From: Zobellia uliginosa
GTDB lineage: Bacteria; Bacteroidota; Bacteroidia; Flavobacteriales; Flavobacteriaceae
NCBI RefSeq assembly: GCF_018860745.1
Contig: NZ_JAHKPY010000012.1
Location: 701,166-765,165, forward strand
Reading direction: 5' to 3'
DNA length: 64,000 bases
In this document: positions 46,421 through 54,173 of the stretch, piece by piece
How the letters are laid out: the number at the start of each line of letters is the position of its first letter
Numbering within the stretch: the stretch's first letter is position 1
Program-made: the position numbers and the translations under genes
Notes under the pieces: model-generated
Databases searched by the model: none
Seen by the model: only the letters and a program-made list of their open reading frames with translations
What the model was told of the DNA's origin: nothing

Positions 46421-47113
46421 ATGGAAGAAAGCAAAGCACATAATAAAATTGATATTTTTCAATCAGTAAAGTCAACCGCGATAAATGAACTAACTCCTGA
46501 ACTGCTTGAAACTGGATTTGACTTATTAACGGAGTCAGAAATTTTAAAGGATATTCCAGTTTTTGGAATTGGTTTCAAGGGTTTTAGTCTTTATAAAAAA
46601 GTAACAGAATCTTTCTTCACAAAGAAACTTTTGAACTTCTTGTTTGAATTAAAAGAAATCCCCCAAACTAATAGGGAAGAGTTTATTTCTCAACTAGAAT
46701 CCAAAAATGAGACTAAAAAAGCCGGTAGGAATATTTTAGTGTCACTAACCAGATTAGGAGATGAAGAAAAAGCAACTATAATGGGCAAGTTATTTAAAAA
46801 CACCATTTTAGGCAACATGGGATTTAGTGATTTCAATCGCTTAACCCACATAATAGATGGTGCATATATTGAGGACTTAAAAGCGTTACAGGACAACTAT
46901 ATATTAGGAGGAATAAGTGATGATGTAAAAATAAATTTACATCAAATTGGACTTGTAAAACAATCATTATCTGATATAAAAAGGCAAAAAAAACTAAATA
47001 TCAGACTAGGTGGAACTGGAGAGGATGTACAACCTAAATTTGAATACAGAGTTAATCAAATTGGTTCAATTTTGATTGAAAATGGATTTGACAAAGATAG
47101 CCCACAGAAATAA
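46421..47113 (+). CDS. Cassette 1, second gene: hypothetical protein
   Basis: 230 aa. The N-terminal half holds SEILKDIPVFGIGFKGFSLYKKV followed by FFTKKLLNFLFELKEIPQTNREEF, a pattern seen in cytoplasmic proteins from defence and mobile regions, with a short amphipathic or membrane-touching segment. The middle part has ATIMGKLFKNTILGNMGFSDFNRL. I cannot assign a family. Being paired with the preceding small gene within one cassette, a two-component toxin/immunity or defence role is possible but unproven. Confidence 0.72.
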   Translation: MEESKAHNKIDIFQSVKSTAINELTPELLETGFDLLTESEILKDIPVFGIGFKGFSLYKKVTESFFTKKLLNFLFELKEIPQTNREEFISQLESKNETKKAGRNILVSLTRLGDEEKATIMGKLFKNTILGNMGFSDFNRLTHIIDGAYIEDLKALQDNYILGGISDDVKINLHQIGLVKQSLSDIKRQKKLNIRLGGTGEDVQPKFEYRVNQIGSILIENGFDKDSPQK

Positions 47114-47118
47114 AGCCA

Positions 47119-47318
47119 GCAGATAACAAAACCTATAAACAATACGGACTTCGGGCTTAATCGCAGGGTTTGCGTATTTTTATAATGACCGCAAAATCTT
47201 TGGGATTTTGCTTAAAACAAGGAAAAGAAAAAACAAAACCAAAAGATTTGGCTATGTACGAGGCGGAAAGCAAACGCTAGTTTGCTCCCGTACTGTTCAT
47301 AGCTAAACCGTTGTGCTT
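47119..47318 (+). repeat. Cassette repeat B (attC-like)
   Basis: Begins GCAGATAAC and ends GTTGTGCTT. The outer arms CTATAAACAATACGG (47133-47147) and CCGTACTGTTCATAG (47288-47302) are complementary at 13 of 15 bases, with a 140-base interior. The interior holds two further hairpins: GCAAAATC/GATTTTGC (47191-47211) and GCAAAC/GTTTGC (47270-47285). The core TGCGTATTTTTATAATG (from 47171) recurs in the other three repeats. Confidence 0.7.
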
Positions 47319-47381
47319 CATTATGACCCGTCCTGAAATATGTATACAAAAAACAACCGTGAATTATTAACTTCAAAAAAT

Positions 47382-47843
47382 ATGATGATAAAAAAAATAA
47401 TTACTATGCTTCTTTTTTCATTTATTTTAAGTTGCGGACAAAAATCAGAACCAAAAGAAATATTATTTGTTTGTACACATGGAGCTGCAAGAAGCCCAAT
47501 AGCAGCTGCGTATTTCAATAAAATGGTAAAGGAACAAAATTTAAACTATCATGCTGTTTTTAAAGGAACTGAGCCGGATAGTATATTGACTATCGAAACG
47601 ATAAAAGGGCTTACAAAAGACGAGTTCAAAATACAGAATTGGAAACCAGAATTGGTATCTGAAAATAATATTAGAGAAGCCGATAGAATAATAACTTTTG
47701 ATTTGGAACTCCCTTCAAAAGGAATTTCCAATAATATAGAACAATGGAATGGCACACCTTCAATTAGTAAGGATTATAATGCGGCCAGAGATGTCATAAA
47801 AGAAAAAGTAGAACAATTGGTAGCTTCACTTCCAAAAAATTAA
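47382..47843 (+). CDS. Cassette 2: low-molecular-weight phosphatase/ArsC-like lipoprotein
   Basis: 153 aa. The N-terminus MMIKKIITMLLFSFILSCGQ is a lipoprotein signal (Cys near 18). The mature part opens with EILFVCTHGAARSPIAAAYF, the CX5R phosphate loop of low-molecular-weight protein tyrosine phosphatases and thioredoxin-type arsenate reductases. Members are normally cytoplasmic, so a periplasmic, lipid-anchored version is odd. An upstream ATG (47340) lies in the cassette boundary and would spoil the signal peptide; ATG 47382 or 47385 is chosen. The substrate is unknown. Confidence 0.8.
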   Translation: MMIKKIITMLLFSFILSCGQKSEPKEILFVCTHGAARSPIAAAYFNKMVKEQNLNYHAVFKGTEPDSILTIETIKGLTKDEFKIQNWKPELVSENNIREADRIITFDLELPSKGISNNIEQWNGTPSISKDYNAARDVIKEKVEQLVASLPKN

Positions 47844-47867
47844 GGAGTAAGGAGTAAAAAATAACGA

Positions 47868-48068
47868 AAGCACAACACAACCTATAAACAATACGGGCTT
47901 AGGGTTTAAACGCCAAGGTCTATGTATCTTTATAATGTCGCTAAATCTTATGGATTTAGCTTTGGACAAGAAAAAATAAAACTAAACAATAAGCTTTAGC
48001 TTCGTGCGCAGACGGAAACGAAAAGTTTCCTTGCCTCCGCACTACGCTTAGCCTAGACGTTAGCATTA
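47868..48068 (+). repeat. Cassette repeat C (attC-like, arms mismatched)
   Basis: Begins AAGCACAAC and ends GTTAGCATTA. The left arm CTATAAACAATACGG (47882-47896) is identical to that of repeat B, but the right arm near 48036-48052 (CTCCGCACTACGCTTAGCC) pairs with it poorly. Interior hairpins GCTAAATC/GATTTAGC (47940-47960) and GGAAAC/GTTTCC (48014-48030) are kept, with different sequence but the same positions as in repeat B. The core TATGTATCTTTATAATG starts at 47921. Confidence 0.65.
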
Positions 48069-48082
48069 ATTATGCTCAAAAA

Positions 48083-48790
48083 ATGAACAACGAAACAATC
48101 AGACAAAATTTAGTCAATAAAAGAGACAGCTACTTATCTACTCTTGAGTCAAATTCAAATCTAGACAAACTTCTAAAAACTATTCTCTTAAATTTAAAAG
48201 CATTCAATTTTAAAGATTACAAACGGAAATTGGAGATTGAAATTCTTAAAAATCTAAATGACTGGTGGTCCAATTCTGAAAAAGGAATAAAAAAAGAAGA
48301 AGAATTATATGCAATCCTTTTCGAGTATGATTACTTTTTTCAAAAGAATGTAGAAGCTGCGGCTTATGGTATTGGCGAATGGAGAGACTTCCAAGTTAAG
48401 TTTGAAAAGTTCGATATGGGATTCGATTATGACTTCACAACAGATTTTTATGCGTGCCCAGGTATCGGACTAAATTTTTTCGATAGTCTTGAAAGTTTAA
48501 ATCATGATGACCTACCTAAAGAATATACAAACGACCATATAGACTTTGATGGACTTAAAGATGGAGATATCATAGAAATGGATGAATTCAATGATATCGA
48601 ATCCATCGATGGATATGATGAAATAATCGAACTACATAAGTGCAAAGGAATGATTGCAATTCATGATGTTCTAGTAAAAATGGATAAGAATAATGGATTT
48701 GAATCACTTAACTATAAAGATAATTTCATGTTTATAATTGATGAACATGATTCTGGAGAAGTCTATCCTTTGCTTGTGAAAAAAAAATAA
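48083..48790 (+). CDS. Cassette 3: hypothetical acidic protein
   Basis: 235 aa, cytoplasmic by appearance, strongly acidic in the second half (DDLPKEYTNDHIDFDGLKDG, EMDEFNDIESIDGYDEI). The C-terminus MFIIDEHDSGEVYPLLVKKK. No recognised domain. It starts 14 bp after the cassette boundary GTTAGCATTA. Base composition is more AT-rich than the core genes around it, in line with acquired DNA. Confidence 0.72.
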   Translation: MNNETIRQNLVNKRDSYLSTLESNSNLDKLLKTILLNLKAFNFKDYKRKLEIEILKNLNDWWSNSEKGIKKEEELYAILFEYDYFFQKNVEAAAYGIGEWRDFQVKFEKFDMGFDYDFTTDFYACPGIGLNFFDSLESLNHDDLPKEYTNDHIDFDGLKDGDIIEMDEFNDIESIDGYDEIIELHKCKGMIAIHDVLVKMDKNNGFESLNYKDNFMFIIDEHDSGEVYPLLVKKK

Positions 48791-48791
48791 C

Positions 48792-48955
48792 TAATGCTAA
48801 CAAAACCTTTAAACGATACGAGTTTCGGGCTTAGCTGGATGGTTTGCGTATTTTTATGAAGTCCGAAAAATCTTTTGGATTTTGCTATGTAAGTAGCGAA
48901 AAGCAAACGTTGGTTTGCCGCAGTAATTTTAATAATTTAGGTGTTGTAAGTAATC
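48792..48955 (+). repeat. Cassette repeat D
   Basis: Begins TAATGCTAAC, the exact reverse complement of GTTAGCATTA at 48059-48068 (14 of 15 when extended), and ends GTTGTAAG (48943-48950). It carries the core TTGCGTATTTTTATGAAG from 48844 and hairpin GCAAAC-GTTG-GTTTGC (48903-48918), shared with repeat B. The outer right arm is not complementary to the left arm. Confidence 0.62.
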
Positions 48956-48972
48956 ATTGTATCTAATAAACA

Positions 48973-49512
48973 ATGAATGAGACAGTAGAGAAATTTAGTT
49001 TATTTTTTAAAAAAGATTTTAAAAAAAAGTTTATTTGCTTTTTTACCATACCCTTCTTAGCTAGTGTTATATTTTTAGTAGATTTTTTTCTTTTACCAGA
49101 AACAAATACAAGTGATATTATAACTCATATAAGCATTATAAAAATCCCTTCAAATGTAGGGGGTACATCGGTTAGGGTTAGTAAAGTTTCAGGTTACAGA
49201 TATATTACAGAAACAAACCTCAAATTTTCTACTTTAAATACAAGAATAAAATCTTCAGAAATTAAATTAAGGGTAACTCCACTTTTTAAAACGGTCAAAG
49301 CAGTTAGTAGTACCTCTAAACAGAAAATAGTTCTTGCATCTGGCTTTAGCGGCTTAAATCAAGTGTTATTTGTTTTGTGTAATGGATTTATCCTTGTTTC
49401 AATTATTTATATCCTACTAACAAAACATATAACTGAAAATGCTAGACTCAACTTACTTTTTTCAAATACTTTCATCCTAGCCGTTTGGATATATGCTCTG
49501 ATTTTATATTAA
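48973..49512 (+). CDS. Cassette 4: hypothetical membrane protein
   Basis: 179 aa with three hydrophobic segments: about 20-40 (FICFFTIPFLASVIFLVDFFL), 127-148 and 158-178. Between the first two lies a beta-rich soluble loop of about 85 residues (ISIIKIPSNVGGTSVRVSKVS onward). No family recognised. It is very AT-rich and starts 18 bases after the cassette boundary region. Confidence 0.7.
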   Translation: MNETVEKFSLFFKKDFKKKFICFFTIPFLASVIFLVDFFLLPETNTSDIITHISIIKIPSNVGGTSVRVSKVSGYRYITETNLKFSTLNTRIKSSEIKLRVTPLFKTVKAVSSTSKQKIVLASGFSGLNQVLFVLCNGFILVSIIYILLTKHITENARLNLLFSNTFILAVWIYALILY

Positions 49513-49521
49513 CCTGCCTAA

Positions 49522-49745
49522 TCTACCTTACCTAACCATTTTTTTGAGCGTTTTGATGTTTCTTTAGATTATGTAATAGGCACAAAGCCTAAACGCAATG
49601 CCCACTTTAGGGCTATATTGAAAGGTCTGCGTATATTTATAATGTCGCCAAATCTTATTGATTAAGCTTTGGACTAGAAAAAATAGAACTAAAAATACCC
49701 ATTACCTCTTCTATACGCTTAGCTAAACTTTTATTTACTATGCTA
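49522..49745 (+). repeat. Cassette repeat E, degenerate
   Basis: Contains the shared core CTGCGTATATTTATAATG (from 49627) and the following AATCTTATTGATTAAGC, matching repeat C most closely (TCTATAC-GCTTAGC near the right end as well). The cassette-end sequence expected as complement of GTTGTAAG is only partly kept (CCTTACCTAAC, 49525-49535). This is the downstream edge of the array, just before the Crp/Fnr gene. Confidence 0.5.
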
Positions 49746-49762
49746 AAACAACAATGCGCTAA

Positions 49763-50326
49763 ATGGAAATAGACCAGATTCTTAATAACATATACCCTTT
49801 ACCTGAGTCTTCAAAATCAGTAATAAAAAAGTACATTTCGGAAATAAGCTATCCTAAAGGGCACATTCTACTGAGAGCTGAAAAAATTGAAACAAGCATT
49901 TATTTTATCAAAAAAGGAATTGTTCGTGCCTATGCTAATTCTGCCGATAATGAAATAACATTTTTCTTCGGAAAAGAAGGAGATACCGTTATCTCCATGA
50001 AAAGTTATGTTGCAAATGAGAAAGGATACGAAGATATTGAGCTATTAGAAAACTGTGATTTATACGAACTGAAAACCCAAAACTTACAGCAACTTTTTGA
50101 GAAAGACATAGCTATAGCAAATTGGGGACGAAAGTTTGCCGAGCAAGAACTTATTAAAACAGAAGAACGACTTATTTTCCGGGAATTCCGGACAGCTAAA
50201 GAACGCTATATAGAGCTTTTAACCAATAACGCGGACTTAATTAAACGTGTTCAATTAGGCCACATCGCCTCTTATTTGGGCATAACTCAAGTAAGTTTAA
50301 GCAGAATAAGAGCAGAAGTAAAATAG
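49763..50326 (+). CDS. Crp/Fnr family transcriptional regulator
   Basis: 187 aa: cyclic-nucleotide-binding-like domain (about 20-115, SYPKGHILLRAEKIETSIYFIKKGIVR) and a C-terminal helix-turn-helix in IASYLGITQVSLSRIRAE. It lacks the Cys cluster of Fnr and the full cAMP-binding signature, as usual for this Bacteroidota subgroup. It precedes a SugE/Gdx exporter gene by 68 bp and probably controls it. Confidence 0.9.
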   Translation: MEIDQILNNIYPLPESSKSVIKKYISEISYPKGHILLRAEKIETSIYFIKKGIVRAYANSADNEITFFFGKEGDTVISMKSYVANEKGYEDIELLENCDLYELKTQNLQQLFEKDIAIANWGRKFAEQELIKTEERLIFREFRTAKERYIELLTNNADLIKRVQLGHIASYLGITQVSLSRIRAEVK

Positions 50327-50394
50327 GTTCGTATTTTTTATCATTTGTAAAATTTTCCTTTGACCTCATTTCTCAACTTTGCAAAAAAAAAGTT

Positions 50395-50721
50395 ATGAAT
50401 TGGATTATTTTGGTTATTGCAGGTTTATTTGAAGTAGCATTTGCATTTTGTTTGGGCAAAGCAAAAGAAACCACCGGAAATGAGATGTATTTATGGTATT
50501 TGGGGTTTCTTATCACCTGTAGCATTAGTATGATTCTTTTAATTAAGGCAACGCAAGCATTACCTATAGGAACCGCTTATGCTGTGTGGACAGGAGTTGG
50601 TGCCGTAGGAACCGTTTTAGTGGGCATAGTCGTGTTTAAAGAACCCGCAACATTTTTAAGATTGCTTTTTATCTCTACATTAATCTGCTCAATTGTTGGG
50701 TTAAAAGTAGTATCTCACTAA
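50395..50721 (+). CDS. sugE: SMR family exporter, SugE/Gdx type
   Basis: 108 aa with four membrane helices. Glu13 in GLFEVAFAF is the proton/substrate site, and the segment LPIGTAYAVWTGVGAVGTVL matches E. coli SugE rather than EmrE, so guanidinium/proton exchange (Gdx) is the best guess. No guanidine riboswitch is evident in the 68-bp leader. It follows a Crp/Fnr regulator gene on the same strand. Confidence 0.9.
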   Translation: MNWIILVIAGLFEVAFAFCLGKAKETTGNEMYLWYLGFLITCSISMILLIKATQALPIGTAYAVWTGVGAVGTVLVGIVVFKEPATFLRLLFISTLICSIVGLKVVSH

Positions 50722-50872
50722 AATAGAGAAAGTCACCAACACATAGCTTGTAAAAATAGTCCAAGTCCTTTGCTACCAAAAAAATTGCGCGTTTTCTAAA
50801 AGTCGCCAAAATTTAGTATCTTTTTTAAGCGCTAGTTTTCATACGCAATTCTTCTCAGTTTTTTAATTAGGT

Positions 50873-50880
50873 TATATTTG
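50873..50880 (+). promoter_or_regulatory. Candidate -7 element of the sulfatase gene
   Basis: TATATTTG, a perfect TAnnTTTG match, 58 bases before the ATG at 50939. No good -33 TTG. Confidence 0.45.
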
Positions 50881-50938
50881 CTATATTAAGTGTATAAAAC
50901 ACTCTTATACTTGCTGTCATAAAACTAACTTTTAGAAG

Positions 50939-52399
50939 ATGTCATTTTTTAAATTAAATATTAGATTACTTACCCTCCTTATTTTTGTTCCTCTCTTTTT
51001 ATCCAGTCAGGAAAAGAATGACACAAAACCCAACGTACTATTTATTGCAGTAGACGACCTCACCACTAGTTTAGCTTCTTATGGTGATCCTTTAGCCAAG
51101 ACACCAAACTTTGACCGGCTAGCCAAGATGGGAGTTCAATTTAATAAAGCATATTGCCAGATTCCACTTTGCAACCCTTCCAGAGCTTCGGTCATGACCG
51201 GTTTAAGACCAGATGCAATAAAGGTTTATGATCTTGATGCGCACTTTAGAGATGAAGTTCCCAATGTTACTACCCTCCCCCAACTTTTTAAAGACCAAGG
51301 GTATTGGGTTGGAAGAGTAGGAAAGTTATATCATTACAATGTTCCAGCAGCTATTGGCACAAATGGTCATGATGACCCTGCTTCTTGGCACGAAGTTTTT
51401 AATCCTAAAGGACGGGATAAAGACGAGGAACATCTTATTACAAATGCAGAGCCTCACCGTAAGATAAGTGCCGCCTTGAGTTGGCTGAAAGCCGAAGGTG
51501 AAGATAGCGAGCAGACAGATGGTATGGTTACTACGGAAGCCATTAAACAAATTGAAAAACATAAAGAGAATCCGTTTTTTCTTGGTGTCGGTTTTTTCAG
51601 GCCCCACACTCCTTATATCGCACCTAAAAAGTATTTTGACCTCTATCCTATAGATTCCATAAGTATCCCATACGCACCTGAAAATGACAGAGCTGACATC
51701 CCCTATGCTGCTCTTGCCCATAATTGTAAAGTAGCCCACTACGGCTTACCAGAATCTGTCTGTTTGGAGGCTAAACAGGCCTATTATGCCACAGTTTCTT
51801 TTATAGATGCCCAAGTAGGACTATTATTGGATGCATTGGAAGACAACCAGTTAATGGACAATACTATTATTGTCCTATGGAGTGATCACGGTTATCATTT
51901 AGGAGAACACCAAGGTATCTGGCAAAAGCGCTGCCTATTTGAAGAATCATCTAAAGCGCCCTTACTTATCTATGCGCCTGGTGCAGCAGGTAATGGCATC
52001 AAGTCTGATCAAGTTGTAGAATTTATTGATATCTACCCAACAGTAGCCAAGTTGTGCAATATAAACCCTCCAAATGAACAGCCCGGAAAGAATCTAATGC
52101 CCTTATTAAATGACCCCCTCCTGAATTGGGAAGGCCACGCCTATACGCAAGTTCTTAGACCAGGCAATGGAAACCCTGTTATGGGTAGAAGTGTACGTAC
52201 CAACAAATGGCGCTACACAGATTGGAACGAAGGCAAAGAAGGCGAGGAATTGTATGATCAAATAAAAGACCCAAAAGAGTTTAACAATTTAGAAAGTGAC
52301 CCCAATTACCAGCAAATAAAGGCTGAACTCAAAACACTTTTAGAAGAAAATGTAAGCGGACAAGTACCAACCACTCCTTTTAATCCTGATAGGCTTTAA
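50939..52399 (+). CDS. Sulfatase, iduronate-2-sulfatase-like (S1 family)
   Basis: 486 aa with a signal peptide (about 1-24, ending FLSSQ). [15 protein letters not shown] holds the calcium-binding Asp pair, and the formylglycine signature [16 protein letters not shown] gives Cys78 within CxPSR, so maturation by FGE or anSME is needed. [11 protein letters not shown] is the usual downstream metal/substrate block. The nearest types are the S1_7-like enzymes of algal-polysaccharide degraders. It is not next to SusC/SusD or other glycan genes here, so the substrate is not deduced. Confidence 0.93.
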   Translation: MSFFKLNIRLLTLLIFVPLFLSSQEKNDTKPNVLFIAVDDLTTSLASYGDPLAKTPNFDRLAKMGVQFNKAYCQIPLCNPSRASVMTGLRPDAIKVYDLDAHFRDEVPNVTTLPQLFKDQGYWVGRVGKLYHYNVPAAIGTNGHDDPASWHEVFNPKGRDKDEEHLITNAEPHRKISAALSWLKAEGEDSEQTDGMVTTEAIKQIEKHKENPFFLGVGFFRPHTPYIAPKKYFDLYPIDSISIPYAPENDRADIPYAALAHNCKVAHYGLPESVCLEAKQAYYATVSFIDAQVGLLLDALEDNQLMDNTIIVLWSDHGYHLGEHQGIWQKRCLFEESSKAPLLIYAPGAAGNGIKSDQVVEFIDIYPTVAKLCNINPPNEQPGKNLMPLLNDPLLNWEGHAYTQVLRPGNGNPVMGRSVRTNKWRYTDWNEGKEGEELYDQIKDPKEFNNLESDPNYQQIKAELKTLLEENVSGQVPTTPFNPDRL

Positions 52400-52607
52400 C
52401 AGTAATAGGCAACCTCTCATAAAAACTAGAACTGCTCAGCACAAGAAAAACTACGCTTGATTACTAAAAGAAATTGCTTAACCCTTTAAAGGTTTAGGAA
52501 GATACTTTATACGTATAATTCTTACTTTTTTTCCTACAAATATTGGCGATATGTATGATTTGATTAAATTAGTAGCAAATGAAAAATAGTTGGAAACTAA
52601 TTTAATT

Positions 52608-52862
52608 ATGGATTCAAACAATAACATAAAGCCAGTACCAGTCTTTTCAGGTACACACTGGGAAGCCGGAATGATTAAAAATCTTTTGGAAAACGAGCAA
52701 ATTGAGTCCTATGTGAAAGACGGAATTATGGCAAGTCTAAATACATTTTCTTCGTTACCTGGCGGTGCTATTCAAGTAAAAGTTATGGTTTCAAACAATG
52801 ATCTAGATAAATCCTTGAAGGTTATTAATGAATATAAAAAGAATATAAAGGAAGAAAAATAA
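52608..52862 (+). CDS. DUF2007 (putative signal-transducing protein) family
   Basis: 84 aa: KPVPVFSGTHWEAGMIKNLLENEQIESYVKDG and a C-terminal QVKVMVSNNDLDKSLKVINEYK fit the DUF2007 family, which has a ferredoxin-like fold related to PII-type signal proteins. An upstream TTG (52590) would add six residues; ATG 52608 is preferred. Function unknown. Confidence 0.8.
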   Translation: MDSNNNIKPVPVFSGTHWEAGMIKNLLENEQIESYVKDGIMASLNTFSSLPGGAIQVKVMVSNNDLDKSLKVINEYKKNIKEEK

Positions 52863-52969
52863 CTAAATTCTCCTGTAGGTCTTTAAACTAAATACACATA
52901 ATGCTTAGCAACAGTAACCTTTGCTCACGCCATTAATTAAGCATAAAATAACTTAGAAAAAATTGTTTC

Positions 52970-52977
52970 TATATTTG
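52970..52977 (+). promoter_or_regulatory. Candidate -7 element close to a start codon
   Basis: TATATTTG ends 5 bases before the ATG at 52983. If used, transcription would begin at about the start codon and the mRNA would be leaderless. Confidence 0.4.
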
Positions 52978-52982
52978 TACTA

Positions 52983-53360
52983 ATGAAGAAAGCTTGCAAA
53001 ATAAATAAAGTATATACCATCTTGTCTGTTTTTGGACTTGTGTTGTTGCTTTTTCTTTCCCCTTGCAAGACCCGGAACTTTATTCAGGCGGAGTTAGGTG
53101 TTATTCAAACCAAGGTTTTAAATAAGAGTCAATCTACTGTTTCCCAATTAGATTGCCCGTCTTTTGAGGTTTCAGAAATTATACAAACTGTCTCAAAACC
53201 ATCTTTTCACCAACCTAACATTTTAACACCAGAAGTTTATCATTTTAGGTTTGCTTTTAATTGGCTTAGGCACTACCCTATTCCTACTTCTTCAAAAGAA
53301 CAATTGGTTTCTGATGTACCTCTATACATTTTGTACCAAAATCTTAAAGTGTATTCGTAA
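52983..53360 (+). CDS. Hypothetical protein with N-terminal hydrophobic segment
   Basis: 125 aa; residues 10-27 are a hydrophobic signal or anchor (VYTILSVFGLVLLLFLSPC, with Cys that could be a weak lipobox). The C-terminus DVPLYILYQNLKVYS recalls small Bacteroidota proteins encoded upstream of metal-efflux genes, but no efflux genes follow here. It may be a remnant of such an operon. Function unknown. The 384 bp after it (53361-53744) hold no gene I can support, only AT-rich sequence with a short inverted repeat near 53488-53510. Confidence 0.65.
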   Translation: MKKACKINKVYTILSVFGLVLLLFLSPCKTRNFIQAELGVIQTKVLNKSQSTVSQLDCPSFEVSEIIQTVSKPSFHQPNILTPEVYHFRFAFNWLRHYPIPTSSKEQLVSDVPLYILYQNLKVYS

Positions 53361-53744
53361 TTGGCCTTCCAAAGAAAAAAACTTAAAGCCGTTTCTATTT
53401 CTACGCTACAGCAATTACGTATATCAAAAATAAAATTTTAAAGAAAAACATTTGATGTCGGCTACATGTTCGTGGCTGTAGTACGTATTGTACGTAGTTC
53501 CATTTTTATAGGCGCAAATATTCACTGTATTATATTAAAAAACAGTGATCGGGCTAAAAAATGTACTTAGGACTTTGCAACCCATATTCTTTGCACACCC
53601 TTGTTCTAGAAGCGCATTTTATTTCCTATAAGCTTGACAGTTCTCTTTGGACAAATTACAACTTTGAGGCAACTTTAAGAAGTTTGCCCTATTTGATAGA
53701 CTTCTGTTTTTCAAAATTATTTCAATCTTAAAAATTCATAAGCA

Positions 53745-54167
53745 ATGAAAAAATATATCATTTTCACAATCACAGTATTGGTATTACTATGTGGAACATT
53801 CCAGTTACAAGCTCAAGATATTAATCTAAAAAAGAACAATTATTTAGTGCTTTCCAAAAACATTCAACAACTTAAACCTGTATTACTGACCGTCAACGAA
53901 CTGGCAAAAGAAGACGGCAAAAAATATGGAGATTTTTATATGATCATATGCGGCAAAACTATTAATGATATTGCAGATAATCCCAATTTTACCGAGCTTT
54001 TAGAAAAGGCAAAGGCCCAGAATGTAAAAGTTTTTGTCTGTGGAATTTCCCTTTCAAAATTTAATGTAAATACAGATACACTGCCAAGTAATCTAGAAGT
54101 AACACCCAATGGCATCTTATACGGTTTTCAGCTTACCAAGCAAGGTTTCATAACACTTACAATTTAA
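53745..54167 (+). CDS. DsrE-like protein, exported
   Basis: 140 aa, signal peptide ending LQAQD (about residue 24). The mature part (NNYLVLSKNIQQLKPVLLTVNE, FYMIICGKTINDIAD, KVFVCGISLSKFNV) fits the DsrE/DsrF fold, with a Cys in each of the two blocks. It precedes a DoxD-DoxA gene by 6 bp, so a role in sulfur transfer or thiosulfate metabolism is likely; being periplasmic it differs from the cytoplasmic sulfur carriers. Confidence 0.75.
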   Translation: MKKYIIFTITVLVLLCGTFQLQAQDINLKKNNYLVLSKNIQQLKPVLLTVNELAKEDGKKYGDFYMIICGKTINDIADNPNFTELLEKAKAQNVKVFVCGISLSKFNVNTDTLPSNLEVTPNGILYGFQLTKQGFITLTI

Positions 54168-54173
54168 CGAATT

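Larger units (their letters stand above)
46078..49745 (+). mobile_element. Integron-like gene-cassette array without integrase
   Basis: Four units of one or two small genes, all on the plus strand, are separated by 160-220 bp repeats. In three units the first bases (after the repeat's GTT) and the last bases (before the next repeat's AAC) are reverse complements: GTTATCTGC/GCAGATAAC, GTTGTGCTT/AAGCACAAC and GTTAGCATTA/TAATGCTAAC. This is what circular-intermediate cassette recombination at G/TT would leave. No tyrosine recombinase gene is present in the window. The genes have no resemblance to each other. Confidence 0.6.

Noticed and set aside
47119-49745. CRISPR array
   Set aside because: The repeats are long, diverged and separated by whole genes, with no cas genes.
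46078-49745. Prophage or transposon
   Set aside because: No structural phage genes, transposase or recombinase are present; the boundaries are the repeats themselves.
53251-53433. Frame-shifted open frame at the end of the 125-aa hypothetical gene
   Set aside because: Overlaps the real frame, which ends in a conserved-looking VPLYILYQNLK; no start context.
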